IMG/VR virus record: IMGVR_UViG_3300035190_000147
Location: 1-64,000 of that record
Strand: one strand, 5' to 3'
Origin: a virus
DNA: 64,000 nucleotides
Below the pieces are notes generated by a model. That model had not been told where the DNA came from, did not search any database, and saw only the letters and a program-made list of their open reading frames with translations. This document shows positions 42,673-49,975 of the stretch, in pieces (position 1 is the first letter of the stretch; each line of letters starts with the position of its first letter). Position numbers and translations under genes: made by a program.

Positions 42673-43512
42673 ATGGAAAACTCAACTGCTAATAATCCAT
42701 TAGCCAAACACTTTCGCCAACCAGCGATTTATATAACTTTACCTAGTGGCGGTAAATTTTGGCCCGAGGGTTCAATCGACATTCCGTTAACTGGCGAAAT
42801 TCCTGTATACCCAATGACTGTTAAAGACGAAATGCTACTCAAAACACCCGATGCCTTAATGAACGGTGCTAGCATTGTTAATATGATTCATAGTTGCTGT
42901 CCTAATATCACTAATGCCTGGGTATGTCCTGTTGTAGATTTAGATGCTATATTAATCGCTATTAGATTAGCCAGTTATGGTAACAGTATGGAGTTTACCA
43001 GCATTTGCCCGCACTGCCAAACAGTTAACGATAATGCTATTGATCTACGTGTGTTATTAGACAGCGTCAAGCCCGTAACTTACAACAGCACTGCTACTAT
43101 ACAAAATTTAGTATTTCATTTTAAACCGCAGAGTTTTGAAAACTTAAATCAAGTAAGCCAAGTGACGTTCGAGCAACAAAAGTTAGTTAGTTCAATAATT
43201 GACAGTGAGTTACCCGAAGATCAAAAAGCAGAACTATTTCGCGAAGGATTTGCCAAGCTGACTAATTTGAATTTAAACATGCTAGCTAGCTGTATTGATT
43301 CGATCGAAGCCGACGGACAGCATGTAGCCAATGCTGATCAAATCAAAGAATTCTTGGATAATGTAGACTTAAAAAGTTACGAAGACATTAAAACAAACGT
43401 ACAGATGTTAGTTGACCAAAATAAAATAGCACCACTAACACTAACCTGTAGTAACTGCGAATCTACCTATCAAACAAACCTGGAGTTTAATCAATCAAAT
43501 TTTTTCGTCTAA
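42673..43512 (+). CDS. gp26: Baseplate hub/tail chaperone-type protein (gp26 family)
   Basis: A 279-residue protein of the T4 gp26/T4_baseplate type. Typical parts: IYITLPSGGKFWPEGSI near the start, VYPMTVKDEMLLKTPDALMN, IVNMIHSCCPNITN. Two CxxC pairs (CPHC near 116 and CSNC near 263) could hold one zinc ion. In T4 gp26 acts in hub assembly. The 3' end carries a slippery T TTT TTC followed after six bases by a strong hairpin, so part of the ribosomes probably shift into the next frame and make a 354-residue extended form. Confidence 0.82.
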   Translation: MENSTANNPLAKHFRQPAIYITLPSGGKFWPEGSIDIPLTGEIPVYPMTVKDEMLLKTPDALMNGASIVNMIHSCCPNITNAWVCPVVDLDAILIAIRLASYGNSMEFTSICPHCQTVNDNAIDLRVLLDSVKPVTYNSTATIQNLVFHFKPQSFENLNQVSQVTFEQQKLVSSIIDSELPEDQKAELFREGFAKLTNLNLNMLASCIDSIEADGQHVANADQIKEFLDNVDLKSYEDIKTNVQMLVDQNKIAPLTLTCSNCESTYQTNLEFNQSNFFV

Positions 43513-43580
43513 GGCTTTTGAAGCTGTCTGACGAGGAAATTATTAATCTACTAGACTCGTTAGAAAAAGACTCAAAAGCC
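43497..43580 (+). promoter_or_regulatory. Programmed -1 frameshift signal
   Basis: Slippery heptamers A AAT TTT (43497-43503) and T TTT TTC (43500-43506) in the gp26 frame, spacer GTCTAA (includes the stop), then a 9 bp stem 43513-43521 / 43572-43580 enclosing a second 9 bp stem 43527-43535 / 43556-43564. Confidence 0.75.
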
Positions 43581-43736
43581 CTAAGAGAAGAAGCGATACA
43601 GATATGTTGGTATATGCGCGGCTCAGTCAGCTATGACGATTCTATGTTGTTAACTGCCGAAGATCGAAAGATTATTTCAAAATTGATTAAAGATAATTTA
43701 GAAACAACTAAGAAAACTGGAATGCCGTTCTTTTAA
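43506..43736 (+). CDS. C-terminal extension of gp26-like protein made by -1 frameshift
   Basis: A 72-codon frame (43518-43736) follows gp26 but has only a TTG as possible start and no good ribosome binding site. It is in the -1 frame, open back through the slippery site, and would add about 76 residues, including LSDEEIINLLDSLEKDSKAL and a conserved-looking YMRGSVSYDD / LIKDNLETTKK. This mirrors the lambda G/GT tail chaperones, in which a frameshifted C-terminal part recruits the tape measure; here the tape measure gene is immediately next door. Independent initiation at the TTG is the alternative. Confidence 0.7.
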   Translation, partial: RLRLLKLSDEEIINLLDSLEKDSKALREEAIQICWYMRGSVSYDDSMLLTAEDRKIISKLIKDNLETTKKTGMPFF

Positions 43737-43764
43737 GTCGTTATTGTCCTTAAAGTATATAATT

Positions 43765-43789
43765 AAGACTATTTGATATAGTCTTTTTT
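43765..43789 (+). terminator. Rho-independent terminator after the gp26 unit
   Basis: AAGACTA / TAGTCTT stem with a 7-base loop, followed by TTTTA on the plus strand. Confidence 0.75.
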
Positions 43790-43799
43790 ATTGGTTAAC

Positions 43800-44291
43800 T
43801 ACTTAAGATGTCTAACGACATCTGCTTTATCGCTTGCGCTCTAAAGCCTTTTCTTCTATTCTTTTTACTCTAATTTACTTTGATTTACTGTATGCTCTTC
43901 TAATGCTTTATCCAGATGTAAGTCATACTTCACCTATCCGAGGCAAAGTATAAGAGACACTTTATCCGAGTGCTTCCATCATACTAACTAAAAGAGATTA
44001 TTTTCACTAACACGGAAGCGGTTGCCCTGTACTCCCTACTCTTGCTTCTTGCAACGGTAGCATCCATAGCCGTAGTTAGCCAACTATAGTATGCTTGCGG
44101 GTTGTATCTTTTTCACAGTGCCCACATCATTCGGTTTTTACACCTAGGTTTATATTGTTTCGATCGCTTTTTATAGCACAATACGGTTCTTGCCATCAAG
44201 TGTAAGGTCTAGTCCTTACGTTCCACCTGCGGCCATTACGCGAGCAGGATCTCCTCTTGATACAGCGCAGGCTGCAGCAGTGGCTAATATG
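43800..44291 (-). ncRNA. Candidate structured RNA in a 555-base gene-free stretch
   Basis: No credible coding frame occupies 43737-44291. The minus strand can form at least seven local hairpins: 43806-43823 (7 bp), 43824-43847 (6 bp, tandem G.A pairs, then a GCAA tetraloop), 43925-43951 (11 bp), 43958-43972, 44082-44095, 44202-44219 and 44226-44248. G.U pairs in the 43925-43951 stem and the G.A/GNRA motif make sense only on the minus strand, downstream of the GIY-YIG gene. I do not recognise a known RNA family. It could instead be a decayed mobile region. Confidence 0.45.
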
Positions 44292-44726
44292 TTACTTTGT
44301 AATCTTTAAATCTTTTACGGAATTTTTACCAAGTTTTAATTGAATAATGCCGTTGTAGTTGTTTTCACGCAACAAGACATCTTCCTTAAATTGGTAATAG
44401 GCTTCCAAGTAATTAGTTTCGCCTCTTGAGCTACACAGATGTATAATCTCACGAGTAAATTTCTCTTTGCCTAGTTGCTCAATATCTTCTATTAAGCGGT
44501 GTGATGAGCCCCAATAATCTTTCCAGTCTGTTTCTATGACTTCGTGTCGTTTATTTTTCTTGCCTTTTAGAGGTGGTCTCTTTTTGATGGTAGTAAAGTA
44601 TTTGCGGCCGATGTAATCGTGCCCGTTGGTCGTATTTGTTATTCTATATATAAAGCCATAATAAGTTTGAATATCCTCGGAGTCAAATATTACACCATTG
44701 TACGTCCAAGGATATTCGTATGCCAT
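44292..44726 (-). CDS. GIY-YIG-type nuclease
   Basis: A 144-residue protein. TYYGFIYRITNTTNGHDYIG with YIGRK gives the GIY-YIG strands, tyrosine pair and arginine; the catalytic Glu candidate is in NYLEAYYQFKED. Related single-domain nucleases (Seg-type) are common in T4-like phages, often as free-standing homing endonucleases. It has no extra DNA-binding domain, so target preference may be low. It lies eight bases after the small basic gene. An AATAAATA octamer overlaps the previous stop but is too close to the ATG for normal use. It borders the structured stretch at 43.8-44.3 kb. Confidence 0.8.
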   Translation of the reverse strand: MAYEYPWTYNGVIFDSEDIQTYYGFIYRITNTTNGHDYIGRKYFTTIKKRPPLKGKKNKRHEVIETDWKDYWGSSHRLIEDIEQLGKEKFTREIIHLCSSRGETNYLEAYYQFKEDVLLRENNYNGIIQLKLGKNSVKDLKITK

Positions 44727-44734
44727 GATACTAT

Positions 44735-44920
44735 TTATTTCGCAGCCATCGCATTTTTCTTCTCTTGGATTTCTGCACGACGAGCTTTAGCTAATTTAGC
44801 CAAGTCACCTAAAGCGCCACGAGCACGTGCTGCCGCTGCTTTAACGCCCTTGTCTTCAAACTTTGCGCTTTCATCTGTGTATACTGCTACTGCTGCTAAA
44901 ATATCTTCATGAATTGACAT
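44735..44920 (-). CDS. Small basic Ala/Lys-rich helical protein
   Basis: A 61-residue protein (MSIHEDILAAVAVYTDESAK ... KLAKARRAEIQEKKNAMAAK), one amphipathic N-terminal helix then an Ala/Arg/Lys-rich helix reminiscent of small DNA-binding or histone-H1-like proteins. Similar tiny proteins recur in aquatic phages, function unknown. CAGGAG gives a strong ribosome binding site, and a TTAAATAA octamer lies upstream. Confidence 0.72.
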   Translation of the reverse strand: MSIHEDILAAVAVYTDESAKFEDKGVKAAAARARGALGDLAKLAKARRAEIQEKKNAMAAK

Positions 44921-44939
44921 AATTGTCTCCTGTTGTCTG

Positions 44940-44947
44940 TTATTTAA
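44940..44947 (-). promoter_or_regulatory. Late-type octamer before the small basic gene
   Basis: Minus-strand TTAAATAA, 20 bases before the ATG; it starts in the arm of the hairpin at 44946-44965. Confidence 0.45.
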
Positions 44948-44965
44948 CCACCTGTAGTGGTGGTT
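44946..44965 (-). other. Hairpin at the end of gp46
   Basis: AACCACC / GGTGGTT (7 bp) with a 6-base loop just after the gp46 stop. No U-tract on the minus strand, so weak or factor-dependent termination or 3'-end protection is more likely than intrinsic termination. Confidence 0.5.
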
Positions 44966-44968
44966 GAA

Positions 44969-46741
44969 TTATTTTATTTCTACATCGTTGTTATAGGTTG
45001 TAAACCCATTCTCTTTTACTACTGTTAAAATATTGTTTACACGACCTGCTAGTTCATCTTTGTGCGACACTAACCAAATAGATTTGTTATTTTCTCTAGT
45101 CATTTTCTTAAGGATAGCCAGGGCATTTTCAACACCCGACGTATCCATACCCGAATCAACAAGCTCATCGATAAACAATAAGTTAATTGGTTGATATAGG
45201 CTTTCCCACACATCACGGAATGCCCATGACAAGCTAAGGATAAGTCTATTACGTTCACCACGGCTCAAGTTATCAAAATCTAACTCGCGCCCTAGCTCTT
45301 GAATTTCTACACTTAGATCGTTTAGGAACTTAACACTATGCGGTAAGCCAATCTTATCTAAGTAATAACTTAAGCGTGCGTTTAAGTAGCTTAAGTTCTG
45401 GTCAATGATACGTTTACGTATAAACGAATCTTTGTTTGTTAATAGTTTTAATAAGAATTCTTGATGTTCTTTAACACGCATCAGCTCATTCATTACAGTG
45501 TAATCAATTTCAGCTAAAGCTGTGGTCTTCATTTCTTCAATTTGTTCATTGTAGGGATCAGTTTCGGCAACCTTACCTGCTAGCTGTGTTTGTAAGCTAG
45601 CCACAGTACTACGATGATGGATAGCATCTTCTTCTTTATCGTAGAACACCTTAGGCTGTTGACCTAACTCACCTAGCTCTTTTCTAGTTGCTTGGAACAA
45701 TTGTAACTGTCCGTATAATTCAATGTACTGTTTGTGTGCTTCTGCTAAAGTAGCACGTTTACCTGCTAAAACTTCTTCGTGCTTGTTATCATGGAATGTT
45801 TGCCCACAAGCATAACAAGTATGCGCTTCTAAGTCGGCAATTTCTTTTTCCGTTTTGTCTACTAATTTTTGTTCACGAACACAATCACTATCGGCACGCA
45901 AGATAGCCTTGTCTAAGTCACCTAAGTCCTTGCGCTTTTGATTATACGCAGTTAGATCTTTATGTGCTTGAATTTCACTGTCAATATCAATTTTAAGCAA
46001 CTCATCTAAGGCAGTTTGTAGTTTTGCTACATCATCTGCGTACTTAGTAGTCCACATAGTTTGTCGACGTTTTAGGCTGTCAATTTGTTCTTCTATACGC
46101 TTATTTGCGTCAGTTATAGCCTTAATATTGTATTCTTCTTGGGTAATTGCTTCCTTAGTAGCCTTACCCTGTTCTTTAAGTAAATCAGCCTTTTCACTTA
46201 GTAAAGTGATACCAAGTAACTGTTCAATAATAGTGCGTTGGTCGTTGGCCTTAAGACTTAGGAATGGTTCTGTATAGGTGTTAAGTGCGACAATATGTTT
46301 GAACATATCGTGACTCATGCCTAGTAAGCGTTCAATCTCCTGCTGAGTCTCACGGCTATCACCTTGACTATTATCGTCTTTGGCTTCTTGCTCTTGATCA
46401 CCGATGTAAAATTTAAGTACGTTTGACTTGCGTCCACGCTCAATACGGTAGTCAATACCGTTAACTTCAAAATCAATAGTAACTAACATACCCTTAGCAT
46501 TAGTTTTATTAATTAAGTTATCTTTCTTAATGTTGGTAAGTGCTGTACCGTATAAGGCATACGACAGTGCGTTAATGATAGTAGTTTTACCAGTGCCGTT
46601 ACGTGCGCCACTGTCGTCGCCACCTAGGTCAACGTTTTCGCCTAAGACTAAAGTTAAGTCTTGCCGGTCAAAGTTGACAGCCTGTGTAGCATTACCTACA
46701 CTCATAAAGTTTTTAACTGTGAGATATTTTATTTTAAACAT
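44969..46741 (-). CDS. gp46: Recombination endonuclease subunit gp46 (Rad50/SbcC-like)
   Basis: A 590-residue ATPase of the Mre11-Rad50-type complex that resects DNA ends for recombination-dependent replication. Walker A GARNGTGKTT at 45-54, long coiled coil, zinc hook CYACG near 305-312, signature LSRGERNR near 490 and Walker B NLLFIDELVDSGMD near 517. Length is near T4 gp46 (560). It acts with gp47, but three unrelated genes lie between the two here. A sigma70-like promoter overlaps the end of the upstream gene. Confidence 0.94.
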   Translation of the reverse strand: MFKIKYLTVKNFMSVGNATQAVNFDRQDLTLVLGENVDLGGDDSGARNGTGKTTIINALSYALYGTALTNIKKDNLINKTNAKGMLVTIDFEVNGIDYRIERGRKSNVLKFYIGDQEQEAKDDNSQGDSRETQQEIERLLGMSHDMFKHIVALNTYTEPFLSLKANDQRTIIEQLLGITLLSEKADLLKEQGKATKEAITQEEYNIKAITDANKRIEEQIDSLKRRQTMWTTKYADDVAKLQTALDELLKIDIDSEIQAHKDLTAYNQKRKDLGDLDKAILRADSDCVREQKLVDKTEKEIADLEAHTCYACGQTFHDNKHEEVLAGKRATLAEAHKQYIELYGQLQLFQATRKELGELGQQPKVFYDKEEDAIHHRSTVASLQTQLAGKVAETDPYNEQIEEMKTTALAEIDYTVMNELMRVKEHQEFLLKLLTNKDSFIRKRIIDQNLSYLNARLSYYLDKIGLPHSVKFLNDLSVEIQELGRELDFDNLSRGERNRLILSLSWAFRDVWESLYQPINLLFIDELVDSGMDTSGVENALAILKKMTRENNKSIWLVSHKDELAGRVNNILTVVKENGFTTYNNDVEIK

Positions 46742-46748
46742 AATTTAA

Positions 46749-46777
46749 AGTTTACAGGATTAGTAATAATAGATCAA
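46749..46777 (-). promoter_or_regulatory. Host sigma70-like promoter before gp46
   Basis: Minus strand TTGATC, 17 bp spacer, TAAACT: 4 of 6 in each box, so moderate. It lets gp46 be expressed separately from gp47 and the inserted genes. Confidence 0.5.
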
Positions 46778-47457
46778 CGTTTATTTTGCCAATATTGCGC
46801 TTGTATTTTATCAATCTTATCACCGACTCCTAGTGCCAGTGCTTGCTCTATAAGTTTAGCTAATCGGAATTGAAATTCTAAACACGGTACAGAGTTTTGT
46901 TCAGTTGAATCGTGATAAACATAAAATTCATCGCTAACATATTGATCGTATAAACTCTGTTCGTTGTAGATTAATTCTTTAAAACTATCAACAGGTATGT
47001 CGTACCCTTTTAGCACTAACAGTGGAATGTTTTTATGATCGCAATAGAACCTTAGCAACTTAAGTTTTATTTCTAAGTCTTGTAACTCTAGTCTGGGACT
47101 ATACAAATAATCAAACCACATCTGCTTAGAGGGATGTTCTAGGCTATTACTGCTTGGCCAAATGCCATCTACAGTAAAATTTCTTAAAGAATCTGATTTA
47201 ACCAAACTTAATTCTCTAACAGCATTAACCTCTACATCTAATTTGCCTAAAGAACTCAACTGAATAACAACATAGTCAACAGGATTGTTCAACACATAAC
47301 TAATTGCTCGATTTAAGATCCATTGGTTGCTAACAGCAGGCCCGCCTACATCGATAATCTTAAGGCCTGTTAACTTTAGGACATTACCCCAAGTCTTACG
47401 CTTTTGATCACTCCACGTAATACCGCAACCACTAATTAATACTTTTTTGTCTGACAA
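46774..47457 (-). CDS. SGNH-hydrolase-like protein
   Basis: A protein of 228 residues if started at the TTG at 47457, which has AAGGAT 7 bases upstream; a longer ATG start at 47484 lacks such a site. Block I is VLISGCGITWSD (GDS replaced by SGCGIT), followed by DVGGPAVSNQWI and YVVIQLSSLG, the order of SGNH/GDSL esterases. The catalytic Ser would be in or near the GCGIT turn, and is not certain. Esterase or deacetylase activity on a sugar is plausible. It overlaps the radical SAM gene upstream by 26 bases. Confidence 0.6.
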   Translation of the reverse strand: MSDKKVLISGCGITWSDQKRKTWGNVLKLTGLKIIDVGGPAVSNQWILNRAISYVLNNPVDYVVIQLSSLGKLDVEVNAVRELSLVKSDSLRNFTVDGIWPSSNSLEHPSKQMWFDYLYSPRLELQDLEIKLKLLRFYCDHKNIPLLVLKGYDIPVDSFKELIYNEQSLYDQYVSDEFYVYHDSTEQNSVPCLEFQFRLAKLIEQALALGVGDKIDKIQAQYWQNKR

Positions 47458-48256
47458 TGACGTTATCCTTAAGTAAATGATCAAAAATTACAGCTTGTGT
47501 TTGATCAGGACACTGCGCACACACTGACTCTGGTTTTCCTATCAGGCCGATAAATTGTGTTAGGTCGTCTGTGCTAGACAACGCCTGATAAGCAAACCAA
47601 TTCTCACCTGTATAATCTATAGCATTGGCTACAGCTGGGCATTTGTATAGCTTATTTTTATATAACACAGGGGTATTGGGCGCACCACAGATGCGATGTG
47701 CGCCAGCCGGATCGCCGTTAGCAGCCTTAATACTACTGCCTTCAACAGCATACGGTGTTACAAATTCACCAAATTTACTTTTGTAAATTTTAAATCCAGG
47801 GCGATGCCACTCAATTTGTTTGTGGTCACTACCGCCGTATTGCGCCATACGCCAATCTCTGTGATGTGATAATATTTGTTTAATATTGGCATTTATTAGG
47901 TGCTCGTGATCTTTACGATGTACGCTAACCTGCACTTCAAACGGTGTAAATTCGTACCAAGCATCACTGGCAAAGTTGTCTAATAGATACCCGTTGGTAA
48001 TTAGTCGTAAAGTAGCATCAGGCCAATAGAATTTAATTGTTCTACAAACATCTATTAGTTTAGGATGGAGGGTTGGTTCACCGCCGAATAAAGTAATAAT
48101 ATTAGGATGTATAACCTTAGACCATTCTTGACTCCACGATTCTATTTCAGTCAGGCTAGCAACACCTTTACGGTCAAGGTCGCTAAGGCTTACGCAACCT
48201 CGGCAAGCAAGGTTACACGCATACGCAATCATAAAATCAAGACGATCTATTTTCAT
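47432..48256 (-). CDS. Radical SAM enzyme
   Basis: A 274-residue enzyme from the ATG at 48256; the longer frame starts with TTG. The [4Fe-4S] motif is CNLACRGC (C14, C18, C21), followed by LFGGEPTLHP (GGE, SAM binding) and RLITNGYLL. Near the end, AQCPDQTQAV and an earlier CGAPNTPVLYKNKLYKCPA supply extra cysteines like a small SPASM or twitch domain, which binds a second cluster. Such enzymes often modify peptides or proteins; the substrate here is unknown. It overlaps the genes on both sides, so the cassette is translated as a unit. Confidence 0.85.
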   Translation of the reverse strand: MKIDRLDFMIAYACNLACRGCVSLSDLDRKGVASLTEIESWSQEWSKVIHPNIITLFGGEPTLHPKLIDVCRTIKFYWPDATLRLITNGYLLDNFASDAWYEFTPFEVQVSVHRKDHEHLINANIKQILSHHRDWRMAQYGGSDHKQIEWHRPGFKIYKSKFGEFVTPYAVEGSSIKAANGDPAGAHRICGAPNTPVLYKNKLYKCPAVANAIDYTGENWFAYQALSSTDDLTQFIGLIGKPESVCAQCPDQTQAVIFDHLLKDNVIVRQKSIN

Positions 48257-48923
48257 AGTTAGTTTTGTACACAGACAGCTGGTCAATATCTACATCTATT
48301 CCAAATGTATTTAAGATCATTGCTCTAACCTGCGTGGGTTCCTGTATTAGCTGTTCGTATGCTATGGTTAAATTATACTCAGTTGCGGGTTCAGGTTCTC
48401 TAATATACAGCATCTCAATGGCCTTTTGTCTGTTTTCCTCAGTAGGATCTATGTTTTCGGCTGTAAGGATCAATGACAGATTGTCCATTTGATAATTGAT
48501 CATTTTTAAAAAATTAGGATTCTTTGCGGTTCTAGCAAGAATCTTCACTTGGCCGACAAACATATCACCGATTGGCTCTTTTACTAGTAACACCTTAGTC
48601 AATTGTTGATTTTTAAGATATTTCCACAACTGTTCGTCGTGGGGATTTTGAATACGTAGACTTTTAACATCATCTAACATAGATCTAGCAAGCTCTACGT
48701 GCCGATGTGTTGGTACAATTTCGTATAATGTATTATGCGCACGTCGTATCTGCGGATTAGGAATAGGTTTAAGGAACTCTTGCTCAAAACAATCGTTAAC
48801 CTTATACCTACCTGTGCTTGTTTTAAATCCGTTAATGGGGGTACTTTGTGGTGCTTGACTTAAAATATAACTGAGGTATTCTCCGCCTGCCCCTTGATCG
48901 TAGTCAACAAATAAAAATGGCAT
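48237..48923 (-). CDS. P-loop-like / sulfotransferase-like protein, uncertain
   Basis: A 228-residue alpha/beta protein with an N-terminal strand-glycine-turn-helix FLFVDYDQGAGGEYLSYIL, and a later KVLLVKEPIGDMFVGQV. This resembles nucleotide or PAPS-binding sulfotransferase-like proteins of phages, but the signature is incomplete. The first gene of the three-gene insert, it overlaps gp47 as TAATG, so its expression is tied to gp47. Substrate unknown. Confidence 0.6.
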   Translation of the reverse strand: MPFLFVDYDQGAGGEYLSYILSQAPQSTPINGFKTSTGRYKVNDCFEQEFLKPIPNPQIRRAHNTLYEIVPTHRHVELARSMLDDVKSLRIQNPHDEQLWKYLKNQQLTKVLLVKEPIGDMFVGQVKILARTAKNPNFLKMINYQMDNLSLILTAENIDPTEENRQKAIEMLYIREPEPATEYNLTIAYEQLIQEPTQVRAMILNTFGIDVDIDQLSVYKTNYENRSS

Positions 48924-49939
48924 TATAAGTGGCGATAAATGTCTAAAAGTAAATTCGGATCATAGTGATCGCTATTAATATTAGTCAATTGGTTAGTAAC
49001 AATAGTATCAATACTTTCAAAAGCAATGTTACCTAATTGTATGTCTTGCCCGATGTCCATGTTTTTAACAGGAATTAAGGTAAGCTCACGTAGATTGTAT
49101 GTACCAACAAATGTTTCTTTAATAAACGTAGCTTCTTCGTAGGTAATATCAACATCAATATTAACGCGACAGTGCATGTCTGCTAATAATAATGTGTCTG
49201 GCGTGCGCAATACATCACTTAAACTGTATACACGATATTTGGGTTGACCCGGCCAAGCATGGAACTCTGGATCTTCACCCCAAGTAAGTATCATCATACC
49301 ACGTTCATCATCGCCGGCGTCTGCGTAGTTGTGTGGAAACGCATTACCAATATAAGTAACATTCTTACTAGTTTGACGTTTGTGGAAGTGTCCGCTAAAC
49401 ATATGATCGATATGACCAAAGTGCTCTCTACGCAATTCACCATGCTCTGGCATCTGTACCATGGCATTCATAAAGAAGTGTGGTAATTCAAAATGGCCAA
49501 ACATATACTTGGCATTCATTTTAGGAATCTTTTTATAGTCATCGCCTACTAACCACGGCACAATGGCAACATCACCTTCACTATAGAAATCATTTACGAT
49601 TTCAATGTTAGGAATGTGTCTAGCCCATTCAGCTGACTGTATATCACGCTTGTCACGATAATATAAATCATGATTACCTGGAATAAAGATAACACGGTCA
49701 AAGGCTTTGCCCAACAACTCTAATGCTGTTAGGCTATAGTTTAAGGTAACAATGTTGATAGCCGCTCGATTATTATGCCAATCACCTAGCATAAAGCAAA
49801 CGTCGCACCCTTCTTCTTTTGCCTTGGTTATAAACCATTTAACAAAGTTTAAACAATCATCATTGTGTAGCTGACTGTTAGACTTTAAGCCGAAATGGAT
49901 ATCAGTAAGCACTGCTGCTTTTTTAAATAAGTTTGCCAT
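48923..49939 (-). CDS. gp47: Recombination endonuclease subunit gp47 (Mre11/SbcD-like)
   Basis: A 338-residue calcineurin-type phosphoesterase, the nuclease partner of gp46; T4 gp47 has 339. Metal-binding motifs in order: LTDIHFG (13-17), LGDWHNN, PGNHDLYY, GHFELPH and SGHFHKRQ. All are intact, so the enzyme should be active. A sigma70-type promoter overlaps the stop of the upstream gene. Downstream the gene is coupled by TAATG to the inserted P-loop-like gene rather than to gp46. Confidence 0.95.
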   Translation of the reverse strand: MANLFKKAAVLTDIHFGLKSNSQLHNDDCLNFVKWFITKAKEEGCDVCFMLGDWHNNRAAINIVTLNYSLTALELLGKAFDRVIFIPGNHDLYYRDKRDIQSAEWARHIPNIEIVNDFYSEGDVAIVPWLVGDDYKKIPKMNAKYMFGHFELPHFFMNAMVQMPEHGELRREHFGHIDHMFSGHFHKRQTSKNVTYIGNAFPHNYADAGDDERGMMILTWGEDPEFHAWPGQPKYRVYSLSDVLRTPDTLLLADMHCRVNIDVDITYEEATFIKETFVGTYNLRELTLIPVKNMDIGQDIQLGNIAFESIDTIVTNQLTNINSDHYDPNLLLDIYRHL

Positions 49940-49946
49940 AGTAATT

Positions 49947-49975
49947 AGTATAACACTCTATAAAAGTAAAGTCTA
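49947..49975 (-). promoter_or_regulatory. Host sigma70-type promoter before gp47
   Basis: Minus strand TAGACT, 17 bp spacer, TATACT: 4 of 6 and 5 of 6 consensus bases, about 8 bases before the ATG. Confidence 0.65.

Noticed and set aside
43518-43736. Independent 72-residue gene starting at TTG
   Set aside because: Possible, but the TTG lacks a ribosome binding site and the frameshift signal explains expression better; given as a frameshift extension.
43808-43873. 21-residue plus-strand frame MSNDICFIACALKPFLLFFL
   Set aside because: Short, no ribosome binding site, and it overlaps two perfect hairpins that better explain the sequence.
43737-44291. tRNA, tmRNA or group I intron in the gene-free stretch
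   Set aside because: No T-arm/acceptor pairing, no CCA-type end, no tmRNA 5' consensus. A GGACTAGACC stretch resembles part of the group I R element but the matching S element and flanking exons are missing.
44216-44303. 29-codon open frame after the GIY-YIG stop (reads SNILATAAACAVSRGDPARV and on)
   Set aside because: Looks protein-like but has no start codon and would need a +1 shift at the GIY-YIG stop; no supporting slippery context. It lies in the structured stretch. Kept only as a possible gene remnant.
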